Below are positions 1 to 8,934 of a DNA stretch of 28,218 nt, in pieces. The notes under the pieces are model-generated. The model did not search any database. It was not told where the DNA came from and was given only the letters and a program-made list of their open reading frames with translations. Made by a program: the position numbers and the translations under genes. The stretch lies in the NCBI GenBank assembly GCA_002501205.1, contig DLRW01000014.1, forward strand, positions 1,048 through 29,265, given 5' to 3'. Source of the DNA: Flavobacteriales bacterium UBA7878 (GTDB taxonomy: Bacteria; Bacteroidota; Bacteroidia; Flavobacteriales; Schleiferiaceae). Positions within the stretch are counted from its first letter, which is position 1; every line of letters begins with the position of its first letter.

Positions 1-81
1 ATCTCATGAAGATTTTTTTGAAAAAAGTTAATCGATTTAAAATCAGTGATTTACACCACTTTTCAAACGTCTTAACCAAAA

Positions 82-93
82 TCTCAAAGAACT
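82..93 (-). promoter_or_regulatory. boxA-like antitermination element
   Basis: The minus-strand sequence AGTTCTTTGAGA matches the bacterial boxA consensus TGCTCTTTAACA at 8 of 12 positions and lies about 40 bases downstream of the second promoter. BoxA binds NusB/NusE and prevents Rho termination of rRNA transcripts. The assignment depends on the rRNA interpretation of this leader. Confidence 0.45.
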
Positions 94-129
94 CATTTAA
101 TCCCGCTCATTTCAAACGAAACGGGTCGG

Positions 130-159
130 CAAATATACGGTGAGTTTTTATACTCACAA
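130..159 (-). promoter_or_regulatory. Downstream promoter P2 of the left-edge transcript
   Basis: On the minus strand TTG (159-157) is followed after 19 bases by TATATTTG (137-130). Spacing and -7 sequence are identical to the promoter 94 bp upstream, and both -7 boxes are followed by GCCG. The duplication suggests a strong growth-rate-responsive unit such as an rRNA operon. Confidence 0.65.
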
Positions 160-223
160 TTACTTCTTAGTAATTTTTTTCAAGTGCCTTATGAACGTTT
201 CCCGCTACTCTCGTAAGGGGCGG

Positions 224-253
224 CAAATATACACCGACTTCCCCGCTACGCAA
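224..253 (-). promoter_or_regulatory. Upstream promoter P1 of the left-edge transcript
   Basis: On the minus strand TTG (253-251) is followed after 19 bases by TATATTTG (231-224). This matches the Bacteroidota primary sigma factor consensus of a -33 TTG and a -7 TAnnTTTG with the expected spacing. It points left, away from the short-chain dehydrogenase gene. Confidence 0.65.
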
Positions 254-317
254 GCCTTTCCAAAGTCTTTTTGCGAATTATTTCACAAGAAGCTGAAAGC
301 CTGCACGATAAATTACC

Positions 318-992
318 CTAAGGATTAGTGGAACTCACCGGAATCACCTTGCCATGCAGGATTCCCGGCGCTTGTAAGGCAAAATTAAAGATGAACTTTG
401 CCATCTCATCCGGCTGTGAAGCCGCCTCCAAATCCGGAAATGCGTTGCGAAACATCTCTGTGGCACTACTTCCCAAAGCCAAGGCATTCACCGTTATGCC
501 CTCTTCAGCTAATTCAGTAGCCAAACATTCGATCCAAATGTTCAAGGCTCCCTTAGAACTACTATATACGGAGAGGCCCGGAAACTTCATGCTTCCCCCA
601 ATACCACCTATACTACTAATAGCCAAAACCTGACTTCCCTTCTTAAATAAAGGTAATAGTGCTTGCGTGAGAAAATAGGGAGCTATAACATTCGTATGAT
701 ATAAAGATTGCATGTCCTCTGGTAACATCTCCCGAAAAGGCTTATTTACGAAGGCCGCTGCATTGTGTATTAACAGATCTAAATGCTGAGTCTTCTCCTT
801 TATATATTCAGCTGCCTGATCCCAATTATTAATATCGGTACAAATAGCCTCAATATTATCCTCTTCCCTGGCCAGAGCTTCTAAGGCCTCTATTGATCGG
901 GCTACCGCCAGTACTTGATGACCGGCTTTTGAAAACTGCTTGGCCAACTCCTTTCCTATTCCGCGGCTGGCTCCTGTAATTAATACTTTCAT
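318..992 (-). CDS. Short-chain dehydrogenase/reductase (SDR family)
   Basis: This 224-residue protein is a classical SDR with an NAD(P)-binding Rossmann fold. The TGASRGIG nucleotide motif is at residues 6-13, an NNAG-like HNAA at 77-80, catalytic-region serines at 126-127, and the YSSSK active-site motif at 143-147 (Tyr143, Lys147). I start it at 992 and not at the upstream in-frame ATG at 1055, because the SDR fold begins at MKVLITG and the upstream stretch covers the terminator of pdhC. Size and motifs fit SDRs that reduce ketones or acyl carriers, but the substrate cannot be read from the sequence. It lies downstream of pdhC in the same direction, separated by a hairpin terminator, so it is probably expressed only by readthrough or from its own weak promoter. 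Confidence 0.85.
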   Translation of the reverse strand: MKVLITGASRGIGKELAKQFSKAGHQVLAVARSIEALEALAREEDNIEAICTDINNWDQAAEYIKEKTQHLDLLIHNAAAFVNKPFREMLPEDMQSLYHTNVIAPYFLTQALLPLFKKGSQVLAISSIGGIGGSMKFPGLSVYSSSKGALNIWIECLATELAEEGITVNALALGSSATEMFRNAFPDLEAASQPDEMAKFIFNFALQAPGILHGKVIPVSSTNP

Positions 993-1008
993 CTTATATG
1001 CTATATAC

Positions 1009-1038
1009 AAAAATGCCCCGGCGTAAACCAGGGCATTT
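1009..1038 (-). terminator. Intrinsic terminator after pdhC
   Basis: On the minus strand AAATGCCC and GGGCATTT form an 8-bp stem around a 12-base loop, followed by a run of T (TTTTTG). It begins about 18 bases after the pdhC stop codon. Confidence 0.75.
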
Positions 1039-1055
1039 CCATTCGTGTATTTCAA

Positions 1056-2300
1056 TTAGAGCAACATATTTAATGGGCTCTCCAATATTCCTTTAAAGGT
1101 CTGTAAGAAGGCGGCACCTGATGCACCATCCACCACACGGTGGTCACAGCTTAAGGTTACCTTCATTACATTGCCGGGAACTACCTCTCCATTTTTAACC
1201 ACGGGCACCTGCTTAATTCCACCTACGGCTAAAATACAAGCATCCGGACTATTAATAATAGCGGTAAACTCTTCGATGCCGAACATTCCCAAATTTGAAA
1301 TAGTAAAGGTGTTTCCTTCCCATTCCTGAGGCTGCAATTTCTTATCGCGCGCTTTGCCCGCAAATTCTTTTGCCTCCCTATTAATAGTAGCCAAACCTTT
1401 TTGATCGGCATGACGAATTACCGGCACCAATAATCCTTCATCTACGGCTACAGCCATTCCTATATTAATGTCGTGATTGCGACGAATCACATCGCCATCC
1501 CAGCTTGAGTTGATAACTGGATGTTGCTTCAAGGCCACTGCCGCTGCTTTGATCACAAAATCATTAAAGCTGATCTTGGTTTCAGCCACCGCATTAATGC
1601 TCTTGCGAGCTTCGATAGCCTGATCCATATCAATATCTAAAGTCAGATAGAAATGTGGAGCCGAGAATTTCGATTCACTTAATCGGCGCGCAATGGTCTT
1701 ACGCATTTGTGAAACGGGCAATTCATCGTAAGCCATTCCTGCAGGAGCAGCGCCAGCAGAACCCATATTAACCTGGGGTGCTGCAGCTGGGGCAGATGAA
1801 GGAGCTTGATAATTGTCGATATCGCGCTTAACGATTCGACCACCTTCGCCGCTGCCTTTCACTTGATTAATATCAATGCCCTTATCTTCTGCCAACTTCT
1901 TCGCTAAAGGAGAAGCCTTTAATCGATCGCCATTTGCAGAAGGAGCTTCCGCTTTTTCTTCTGCTACAGGAGCGGGAGCCGCTTCTTCGGGAGCACTTTC
2001 TTTCTCTTCTTTTGGAGCTGGGGCTGATCCGCCACCATTTAATAGGGCGGAAATATCTTCACCCTTTTCTCCCAGGATGGCTAGAATGGAATCTACCGGA
2101 GCGGTATTTCCTTCTTCTACGCCAATATGTAATAATACACCTTCCTGAAAAGCCTCAAATTCCATCGTGGCTTTATCAGTTTCGATTTCCGCTAAAAGAT
2201 CTCCTTCTTCTACTTTATCTCCGATTTGCTTGTGCCACTTTGCCACGGTACCTTCTTCCATGGTGTCGCTCAAGCGGGGCATGTTTACTACTTCTGCCAT
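1056..2300 (-). CDS. pdhC: Pyruvate dehydrogenase complex E2, dihydrolipoamide acetyltransferase
   Basis: This 414-residue protein is the core acetyltransferase of pyruvate dehydrogenase. It moves the acetyl group from E1 through a swinging lipoyl arm to CoA. An N-terminal lipoyl domain covers about residues 1-80 with the lipoylated Lys43 in the DKATME motif. An Ala/Pro/Glu-rich hinge spans about 88-124, a peripheral subunit-binding domain about 126-162, a second Ala/Pro-rich hinge 166-190, and the catalytic domain about 190-414. The catalytic motif DHRVVDG carries His387 and Asp391. There is one lipoyl domain, whereas some E2 proteins have two or three. It starts 11 bases after the pdhA stop and is clearly co-transcribed with it. 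Motifs in the neighbouring pdhA make pyruvate the likely substrate, as opposed to 2-oxoglutarate or a branched-chain oxoacid. Confidence 0.93.
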   Translation of the reverse strand: MAEVVNMPRLSDTMEEGTVAKWHKQIGDKVEEGDLLAEIETDKATMEFEAFQEGVLLHIGVEEGNTAPVDSILAILGEKGEDISALLNGGGSAPAPKEEKESAPEEAAPAPVAEEKAEAPSANGDRLKASPLAKKLAEDKGIDINQVKGSGEGGRIVKRDIDNYQAPSSAPAAAPQVNMGSAGAAPAGMAYDELPVSQMRKTIARRLSESKFSAPHFYLTLDIDMDQAIEARKSINAVAETKISFNDFVIKAAAVALKQHPVINSSWDGDVIRRNHDINIGMAVAVDEGLLVPVIRHADQKGLATINREAKEFAGKARDKKLQPQEWEGNTFTISNLGMFGIEEFTAIINSPDACILAVGGIKQVPVVKNGEVVPGNVMKVTLSCDHRVVDGASGAAFLQTFKGILESPLNMLL

Positions 2301-2311
2301 GCTATAATCTC

Positions 2312-3310
2312 TTAATGGGTTTTAATAAATGGATAGTCCTCCTGGATGTATACGTTCTTGTATAAATTAGACGCATCCGGGAAAGGTGACTCATCCGCAT
2401 ATTGCACACATTCGTTCACCAATTCCTTAACGCGATCTTCGATCTCCTTAAGCTCGGCTTCGGTAGCGTACTTTTTATCTTGAATTACTTTGTGCACGAT
2501 TCCGATTGGATCGCGTTTTTGGTACTCAGCCACCTCTTCTTTTGTGCGGTAATGCTGAGCATCTGACATAGAATGCCCTTTATAACGGTAGGTACGAATT
2601 TCTAAAAAGCTAGGACCTTTTCCGCTACGAGCCCGATCTACCGCAGTTTGCATGGCTTGATAAACCGTCACCGGATCCATACCGTCTACTGGCTCACAAG
2701 GCATATCATAGCCTAATCCTAATTTATAGATATCGGTATGGTTAGCCGTACGCTCCACAGAGGTACCCATGGCATAACCATTATTCTCTACTACAAATAC
2801 TACCGGAAGATTCCATAACATCGCCAGGTTCATCGTTTCATGGAAACTTCCCTGACGAACGGCTCCATCACCCATATAACATAGGGTAACTGCTCCAGTC
2901 TCTAAGTACTTATCAGCGAAAGCCAATCCAGCACCCAAAGGAATTTGTCCGCCCACAATACCGTGACCACCGAAGAAATTATGCTCCTTAGAGAACATAT
3001 GCATAGAGCCTCCATTTCCTTCAGAGGTACCACCGGTTTTACCACAAAGCTCGGCCATAATCTTACGGGGATCTACTCCCAGCGCAATCGGCTGTACGTG
3101 ATTACGATAAGCGGTGATCATACGATCGTTTTCTTCCATTGCAAATGCCGAACCCGCAAGCACGGCTTCCTGGCCATTGTAGAGGTGGAGGAATCCACGA
3201 ATCTTCTGTTGAATGTAGAGGGCAGCTGCCTTATCTTCAAACTTGCGCCAGAACAGCATATCTTCATACCATTGCAGATATACCTTCTTGGTGATCTTCT
3301 TCTTAGGCAT
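2312..3310 (-). CDS. pdhA: Pyruvate dehydrogenase E1 component, alpha subunit
   Basis: This 332-residue protein is the thiamine-diphosphate-binding alpha subunit of E1, which decarboxylates pyruvate and passes the acetyl unit to lipoyl-E2. The thiamine-diphosphate motif runs from GDG at residues 147-149 to the asparagine pair at 176-177 (VVENN). The YRNH segment near 68-71 and the YRYKGHSMSD segment fit the E1 alpha active-site loops. The length is normal for bacterial E1 alpha of the heterotetrameric type, so a separate beta subunit is required, and it is not encoded in this window. The gene directly precedes pdhC. A TAAATTTG -7 box lies 23 bases before the start codon, in the gap after the cytidine deaminase gene, so pdhA-pdhC probably has its own promoter in addition to upstream readthrough. 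Confidence 0.93.
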   Translation of the reverse strand: MPKKKITKKVYLQWYEDMLFWRKFEDKAAALYIQQKIRGFLHLYNGQEAVLAGSAFAMEENDRMITAYRNHVQPIALGVDPRKIMAELCGKTGGTSEGNGGSMHMFSKEHNFFGGHGIVGGQIPLGAGLAFADKYLETGAVTLCYMGDGAVRQGSFHETMNLAMLWNLPVVFVVENNGYAMGTSVERTANHTDIYKLGLGYDMPCEPVDGMDPVTVYQAMQTAVDRARSGKGPSFLEIRTYRYKGHSMSDAQHYRTKEEVAEYQKRDPIGIVHKVIQDKKYATEAELKEIEDRVKELVNECVQYADESPFPDASNLYKNVYIQEDYPFIKTH

Positions 3311-3332
3311 TTTTCTATTTGATTGAGAACGG

Positions 3333-3340
3333 CAAATTTA
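3333..3340 (-). promoter_or_regulatory. -7 promoter box upstream of pdhA
   Basis: TAAATTTG on the minus strand fits the Bacteroidota -7 consensus TAnnTTTG, and it sits in the 51-bp gap between the cytidine deaminase gene and pdhA. No clear TTG is seen at the ideal 19-20 base distance, so this is a partial promoter match. Confidence 0.4.
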
Positions 3341-3361
3341 TACAAAAAGCCTGCAAGGACA

Positions 3362-3850
3362 CTATTCCGGAAGATGACTTTCGTTAAAGCTGAAAGGCAT
3401 TAAATGCCGAGTGCTTTCTGCCCTGAAAACCAGCTCTTCAGCCGGATAAATCAGAAAGAGTTCAAGACCGCTCTGTTGTTTATATTCATACTCAGCCATC
3501 ACTTGCAGGCATCCTCCGCAAGGAAATGGCAAATTAGTTGACGTATCTGGTACACAAACTGCCAGAGCCTCAAAGGTCATATTCGGAAACTGCACTCCTG
3601 CAGCAAACAAAGCTACCCGTTCCGCACAAAGGCCACTGGGATAGGCTGCATTTTCTTGATTAGCACCTTGGATGATGGTTTGATTCGCCAAACGAACGGC
3701 CGCTCCTACCTGAAATTTACTGTAAGGGGAATGACTTCTATTGCGCGCTTCCAGTGCTTTTTGCACCAGCTCCCACTCCGATGGCTTTAAATCTTCATAG
3801 GATTGAGCTTGAAGCTCGCAATGGAATTCCAGTTTTTTGATATTCTTCAA
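3362..3850 (-). CDS. cdd: Cytidine deaminase
   Basis: This 162-residue protein is a zinc-dependent cytidine deaminase that converts cytidine and deoxycytidine to the uridine forms in pyrimidine salvage. The active-site motif CAE at 75-77 provides a zinc cysteine and the catalytic Glu77. The PCGGC motif at 110-114 provides the other two zinc cysteines, Cys111 and Cys114. Three cysteine ligands indicate the small homotetrameric class, whose members are usually 130-160 residues. The common PCGxCRQ is PCGGCLQ here, a leucine where arginine is normal. It starts 4 bases after the porV stop, so it is co-transcribed with the secretion genes, although no functional link is evident. Confidence 0.92.
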   Translation of the reverse strand: MKNIKKLEFHCELQAQSYEDLKPSEWELVQKALEARNRSHSPYSKFQVGAAVRLANQTIIQGANQENAAYPSGLCAERVALFAAGVQFPNMTFEALAVCVPDTSTNLPFPCGGCLQVMAEYEYKQQSGLELFLIYPAEELVFRAESTRHLMPFSFNESHLPE

Positions 3851-3854
3851 TGAA

Positions 3855-5039
3855 TTACTCTGCTTGTTCGAAATTGAATAACAGGGTAAATCGTAAAGTG
3901 TTTTCGAGTGGACTGCGAACTACAGCTGAAGCTGGAATTAAATATGCAAAGTCCAATCCGAATACATTGTACTGAATACCCAATCCAATGGTATAGTATT
4001 GACGTCCCCCTTTATTGGGATCCTCATACTGGTAGCCACCACGGAAGGCAAACTTATCGTCGTACCAATACTCGGCACCGATATTAATATTGATTTCCTC
4101 CAATTCCTCACTGGTTCCTCCCGGCGCATCATTAAATGATTGGAATACTCCGGCGAAAGCCGATACATTATCATCTACACCGGCTACGATAGTTTCGCCG
4201 TCGTCACCATATACAGGTGGAGTTGGTACTAATAGTTTATTCAAATCCACATAAACCGAAAAGCGGTTGTAGCGATCAATATCCAAATGGTATCCACCTC
4301 CTAAGCGAAGGTTGGCCGGAATAAAGTCGGCACTCGACTGTGAGGTACCATAACTGATTTTACCTCCTACATTCGAGATATTCAAACCACCACTAAAACT
4401 TTGATACTGGCCATTACCCATCGATTTGCGATCAGACTGATAGTAGAATCCTAAATCGGCGGCTAAGGAAGAACCTGGGGTAGTTTCGATACCAGCTGTT
4501 TGCAAACCATTGGTTAAATCACTGTAGATAAAACGAAGCCCCACCCCCATACTGAAGTTATTGCTCAATTTCAATCCATAGCCGGCATTTAAAGTCATCT
4601 CATAGGGTTGACCTGTTCCTTGTGGTTGATTGTCTTGATCACGGAAATTAATTTCACCCAAAGAGAAGTAACGCATGGCGATCGCCAAACCTTGCTTGTC
4701 ATCAAATTTGGTGGCATAGGATACATGAGCAAGGTTAATATCATTTACCAAACGATTTAACCAGGGCGTATAGCTTAAGGATAGGGAATTAGTACCATCT
4801 TCCAAAAAGGCCAACTTACCTGTATTCCAATACACCGAATTTGCATCGGGTGCGGTGGCCGCACCAACATCCCCCATACCCCCTGCGCGGGCATCTGGAG
4901 AAACAGCAATAATGGGAACTGCTACTGATATAGTGCGGAGTTCGGCGAAATAATCACCATCTCCTTTTAGGTTTCCGAATTGGGCATGTAAGCCGAAAGC
5001 ACTGAAAATAAATAGGCTAAGAGCAAAAAATTGCTTCAT
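3855..5039 (-). CDS. porV: Type IX secretion outer-membrane protein PorV (LptO)
   Basis: This 394-residue protein has a signal peptide (about residues 1-20, ending LHAQ) followed by a FadL-like outer-membrane beta-barrel rich in Gly, Tyr and Asn. The segment ARAGGMGDVGAATAPDANS near residues 51-69 is characteristic of PorV. PorV receives type IX substrates from the SprA translocon and carries them to the PorU sortase, forming the attachment complex with it. Its position directly downstream of porU (49-bp gap) agrees with that pairing. The C-terminus ends in alternating hydrophobic residues with aromatic residues, as expected for barrel insertion. A TATTTTTG -7 box lies in the gap before the start codon. 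Confidence 0.93.
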   Translation of the reverse strand: MKQFFALSLFIFSAFGLHAQFGNLKGDGDYFAELRTISVAVPIIAVSPDARAGGMGDVGAATAPDANSVYWNTGKLAFLEDGTNSLSLSYTPWLNRLVNDINLAHVSYATKFDDKQGLAIAMRYFSLGEINFRDQDNQPQGTGQPYEMTLNAGYGLKLSNNFSMGVGLRFIYSDLTNGLQTAGIETTPGSSLAADLGFYYQSDRKSMGNGQYQSFSGGLNISNVGGKISYGTSQSSADFIPANLRLGGGYHLDIDRYNRFSVYVDLNKLLVPTPPVYGDDGETIVAGVDDNVSAFAGVFQSFNDAPGGTSEELEEININIGAEYWYDDKFAFRGGYQYEDPNKGGRQYYTIGLGIQYNVFGLDFAYLIPASAVVRSPLENTLRFTLLFNFEQAE

Positions 5040-5058
5040 CTTTTCTTTTTAGAAGGGG

Positions 5059-5066
5059 CAAAAATA
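5059..5066 (-). promoter_or_regulatory. -7 promoter box upstream of porV
   Basis: TATTTTTG on the minus strand fits TAnnTTTG and lies 20 bases before the porV start, inside the 49-bp porU-porV gap. A -33 TTG at proper spacing is not evident, so the match is partial. Confidence 0.35.
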
Positions 5067-5088
5067 AGTTTTCTATACAAACGCGGGG

Positions 5089-8000
5089 TTAACGTAACAC
5101 TACCAATTTTTCGTATACGTCTGCCAAACTATTATCGCTTAGGGAACGAACTTTTACGCGATAAACGTATACCCCCTTCCCGATTTTATCGCCATAATCA
5201 TCCAAACCATTCCAACTGATACCCGTTACGCGATTTCCAGCGCTCAATACTTCCTGATTAATAGTCTTCACCAATTTACCTGAAACCGTAAATATTTGCA
5301 CTTGCACCTCCAAGGGCTGGTTGGCCCGATTGTGCTCAAACTGGAATTCGGTATAAGTAGTAAAAGGGTTAGGATAGTTCAATACTCGCTCCAAAGCCAG
5401 ATCGGCCGATTCGGCCACCACGAACTCCGTAGTTGCCTCCGAAGGATTATTATAAATATCGAAGGCTCTTAAATCCAATTGATAGGAACCAGGCTCCAAA
5501 TCAAACAACTGGTAGCGCAAAGACCCCGACTTGTACGAATTGAGATCGGCCTCATAATATTCATTTAGGATATAAGGCTGATCGCTGGCTTTATTTAATA
5601 CGGCGCGCAAATCCTGACCAATGCCATTTCCTACCGTATTAATACCACTGGAATCGCGCAATTCAGCATAGATATAAGGGTCAGAGCCTGTAATTCCTCC
5701 GCTTACAAAGCTGGCATCATTCATAAAGAGTTGAATTTCCGGGCCCTCTTCATCCGCAGGGGCATTATCATTAAATCCTCCTACTAATATCGAATCGTAA
5801 GCTCCTGCGGCATCGCGATCGTTCACAGCATCATAGGCATACATACTCACCTTGCCAAAGCCAAATTGATAATTGATCCCTAGCGGTGCGCGAAATTGTA
5901 CCGTCCACAGACCATTATTCACTTCTACCTTTCCTCGATAAATCAAACTTTTTCGCTCCTGGAAGTTCACAGGACTACCTACCCCATCATTGACCAAAGT
6001 TTGACGCTGGGTTTCTTTATCGAATACGCTAATGTTTAAGATGCCATTAAAATCATTCATCACCTGACCATTGAGGTCCACCACCTGGCCATCCAATTCT
6101 ACCAAAGAAAGAGCTTTAATAGTGTCTTGCGCCAAAGCGATGTCTACCGCATTAAAATCGGTAAGCTCCACTCCATATTCCGGAATAGCCAAACGTAAGG
6201 CGGGATCTCCTACCAATGAAAATTTGGTTTTGGTATTTCGGCTGCGCACAAAATCATCATTCTTGGCGGCACGGAAAATCTGCCCTAAGGTTTGGGGCAC
6301 TCCATTGGGTCGTGCCAAAATGGTATCGAAAATAGCCTCATTAAGATCAACTGCTCCTTGAACCCCCACTACCCGGGTGGTAGATAAAAGCGCCACCGCA
6401 CCACCGCGAGGATTCAGCAACAACTGCTCCCCGGCCGATACCCGCTTAGGATCATCATAACGGGTGAACTCACAGGTAATGGTAATAAAGAGTGGCAAGG
6501 CATCGTAATTGGTCCAACCATTTACATCTGAGAGTTGTAATAGCTTTTCGGAGGCCAGACCAATTTCACCACCATGACCGATATAATTCACCAATAAACA
6601 ACCTCTTTGAACAGCTCTGAACATATCACGCTGAGCCTCTGGATAAGACTGACTCCCGGTACTGGTTTGCTGCTGATAGGCATCCTGATAAATCTTCTGC
6701 ACATTAAAGGCCTTAGATGCCCGTTTGGTCAAATTGTACAGGTTTTCCGATCGAGGCACAAAATAGGTGCGCTCCCAGCCTATGTCTACATCGTCACTCA
6801 TTAATAAAACCCGACTTCTCCACTCCCCAAAGCGTCCGGCACCTTCGACATAGTTCTTTACTTTGTTCACATAATTTCGGGCTTCGGCAGCCGTACTCAC
6901 AGTAATTCTCCCGATCCCCAGATCCATAATGGCCCCTTGAAAATTGGTTGCCTCACCGGGGTCCATATAGGCAAAGAAGTCATCGGTAATACTGGATAGC
7001 CCCAAGGAGTAGCTATAGCTGGCTTCCCAGGTAGGAACAAAATTGTTATTGCCTGTAATTCGATCTTTATAATCGTAGGAAGCATCACCAAAAAGCAAAA
7101 CGTATTTAAACTGATCATTCTGGGAACGATCGTATAAGTCTTTTATGAAATCGCGAACTGCACTTAAGTCTTGCCCTCCGGAGCCATACTCATTGTAAAT
7201 CTCCTCCGTGCTAACCACAGCCGTGGCCACATTATCGGAAGCGTTATGGAAGTCCGCCAGCTCTTGCGCCGACTCCAGAAAATTAGGATGACTGATAATC
7301 ACCATTTCTGGAACCGTCATGGCGTGCAAGTCCTGATTTTCGATTAAGCCGATATAAGCCGGTGCATCGAAGTTGGTACCTGTAAAAGCCACGTATTCAT
7401 TTAGCTCACTGAGGTCGGCATTGAATTCATAAATACCACTGCCATTAAAGGCCCCGGGTACATATTGATGTTCTCCCAGTCTGTTAATCTGCCAAACTGT
7501 AATGTCATTAGGCGCATTCTCTATTCGGAAGGTTCCTACCGCTCCAGTGGCCAAACTGCGACTATCACGGAATTGAATCATATTTCCTGCCCCAGCAAAA
7601 TCCAGAGCACGGCGAACATTCAGTTCAATTTTATCCAACCAGGCTACTCCGGTAGGGTTAGCCGAATTATCATAAGTAAGATTTAAAGTAAGGTTAGAGG
7701 CCTGAGCGGTAAAGGTCCCGCGTTGATCCGCTCTCTGCACAAAGGCTGGATAATCGCCAGAAGTTTCATAGGCACTAATCCCATTGCTCATAATTGTTTG
7801 ATTGGCATAACGGGTATTTAGTGCGGTTCCTCCCGTAGATGCACGTCCAACGGCATCCACTCGAATTTTAACAGGTTCCGTTAAAACTAAATTGGGGAAG
7901 GAGAAATTGTAATTATAGCTAAGGGTAAACTCAAATATATCGCCGTACCAGGCTCTGCCAGTCCCGACTAAATTTACCAAATCCTCCTCTACCGCATCAA

Positions 8001-8934
8001 AATCATCAAAACTGCTTATCACTTGCTGGGGATTAGAGGGCAAGTTCATGGTCTCCATGCTCTTGGCATTGCCTGCATCGACACTTACAAATACGAAATT
8101 GTGATCGCGGTAAATATTATGTCGGTAATCGTAACGATCTCCGCTACTGTTATAGGTCCAATCATGTGGACCATAAGCATAAAAGAGGATGTAATCATTG
8201 TTATTGAAGTCCCCGTCATTATTGGCATCCACCGCTTTAAAAGAACGTTCCTGCAAATCTATGGTACGGACACCATTAAAGCTTTCAGGAAGCATGGCCT
8301 GGTCATTTGCCAATAACCGAATGGAAGCGATTTTCACATCACCATCCCCAATTTTATGCTGATCAAAAAAGTCGGGGGTCAATTTATAGATCCCGCTTTC
8401 GCTGATGCGTAGTTTATGCCATTCCCCACTCGATAATTGACTACTGACCTGTGTTTTAGCTCGTCGAACCAAAGGAGTTTCTGGCTTGCGCTGTCCCTTC
8501 AATACTTGCCATCCCAATTGTGTAATGCGATAAGCTTGATTACCTTCTTTATAGTAAGGCATCAAACAATAGGATATTCTTGATCCACTGCGAGAGTAGC
8601 CGGCATAGTTTTGATAATTGAGTTCTTCTTTGGTAGGAAGCTCAATATTTTGGAGCACCCATTTTTCACGGTTAGGAACTAGTTCGGAACTAATAACCCT
8701 TAATTGAACAGAGTCTGAAGCTCGGAACTCCGCCGGCAGTGCTGCACAAAATTGAGGCACCCCATAGTAATTCGGATGCATATCTGCAGCTTTCAAAGAA
8801 GGTAAGAAAGTTTCACCTTCAGCCCCGGTGGGTATGGGCTCCAACCATTGGAGTTGTACTGTGCCACTTTGAGCCTGCGCCAAGGTCCAGGTACTGGTAA
8901 ACAAGAGGGTAAAGAGAACTAAAATGCTCTTCAT
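5089..8934 (-). CDS. porU: Type IX secretion system sortase PorU (peptidase C25 family)
   Basis: This 1281-residue protein is the cell-surface sortase that removes the C-terminal signal of type IX cargo and attaches the cargo to the surface. A signal peptide covers residues 1-20. The gingipain-like C25 domain lies roughly at 543-915. Its catalytic pair is His787 (in YIGHGGE) and Cys821 (in TITCEF), 34 residues apart, close to the spacing in the family. The region 1185-1281 is itself a type-A C-terminal domain, starting with YPNPF and ending with a GKGVYVYRV-type strand, as PorU proteins keep a C-terminal signal domain. The gene is divergent from the porP/sprF-gldJ operon and is followed by porV. 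No frameshift or missing catalytic residue is seen. Confidence 0.95.
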   Translation of the reverse strand: MKSILVLFTLLFTSTWTLAQAQSGTVQLQWLEPIPTGAEGETFLPSLKAADMHPNYYGVPQFCAALPAEFRASDSVQLRVISSELVPNREKWVLQNIELPTKEELNYQNYAGYSRSGSRISYCLMPYYKEGNQAYRITQLGWQVLKGQRKPETPLVRRAKTQVSSQLSSGEWHKLRISESGIYKLTPDFFDQHKIGDGDVKIASIRLLANDQAMLPESFNGVRTIDLQERSFKAVDANNDGDFNNNDYILFYAYGPHDWTYNSSGDRYDYRHNIYRDHNFVFVSVDAGNAKSMETMNLPSNPQQVISSFDDFDAVEEDLVNLVGTGRAWYGDIFEFTLSYNYNFSFPNLVLTEPVKIRVDAVGRASTGGTALNTRYANQTIMSNGISAYETSGDYPAFVQRADQRGTFTAQASNLTLNLTYDNSANPTGVAWLDKIELNVRRALDFAGAGNMIQFRDSRSLATGAVGTFRIENAPNDITVWQINRLGEHQYVPGAFNGSGIYEFNADLSELNEYVAFTGTNFDAPAYIGLIENQDLHAMTVPEMVIISHPNFLESAQELADFHNASDNVATAVVSTEEIYNEYGSGGQDLSAVRDFIKDLYDRSQNDQFKYVLLFGDASYDYKDRITGNNNFVPTWEASYSYSLGLSSITDDFFAYMDPGEATNFQGAIMDLGIGRITVSTAAEARNYVNKVKNYVEGAGRFGEWRSRVLLMSDDVDIGWERTYFVPRSENLYNLTKRASKAFNVQKIYQDAYQQQTSTGSQSYPEAQRDMFRAVQRGCLLVNYIGHGGEIGLASEKLLQLSDVNGWTNYDALPLFITITCEFTRYDDPKRVSAGEQLLLNPRGGAVALLSTTRVVGVQGAVDLNEAIFDTILARPNGVPQTLGQIFRAAKNDDFVRSRNTKTKFSLVGDPALRLAIPEYGVELTDFNAVDIALAQDTIKALSLVELDGQVVDLNGQVMNDFNGILNISVFDKETQRQTLVNDGVGSPVNFQERKSLIYRGKVEVNNGLWTVQFRAPLGINYQFGFGKVSMYAYDAVNDRDAAGAYDSILVGGFNDNAPADEEGPEIQLFMNDASFVSGGITGSDPYIYAELRDSSGINTVGNGIGQDLRAVLNKASDQPYILNEYYEADLNSYKSGSLRYQLFDLEPGSYQLDLRAFDIYNNPSEATTEFVVAESADLALERVLNYPNPFTTYTEFQFEHNRANQPLEVQVQIFTVSGKLVKTINQEVLSAGNRVTGISWNGLDDYGDKIGKGVYVYRVKVRSLSDNSLADVYEKLVVLR

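Larger units (their letters stand above)
1..317 (-). other. Gene-free leader region, probably of an rRNA operon beyond the left edge
   Basis: No credible protein gene is visible in these 317 bases. Read on the minus strand, the stretch contains two well-formed Bacteroidota promoters in tandem, a boxA-like motif and a small GC hairpin (CCCG at 102-105 with CGGG at 122-125). Tandem strong promoters followed by boxA are the usual arrangement upstream of rRNA operons, so I infer that a 16S gene starts left of position 1. No 16S start sequence is present inside the window. A tRNA or ribosomal-protein operon is the alternative. Confidence 0.55.

Noticed and set aside
993..1055. Upstream ATG extending the short-chain dehydrogenase by 21 residues
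   Set aside because: The extension lies over the pdhC terminator, and the Rossmann fold starts at the ATG at 992.
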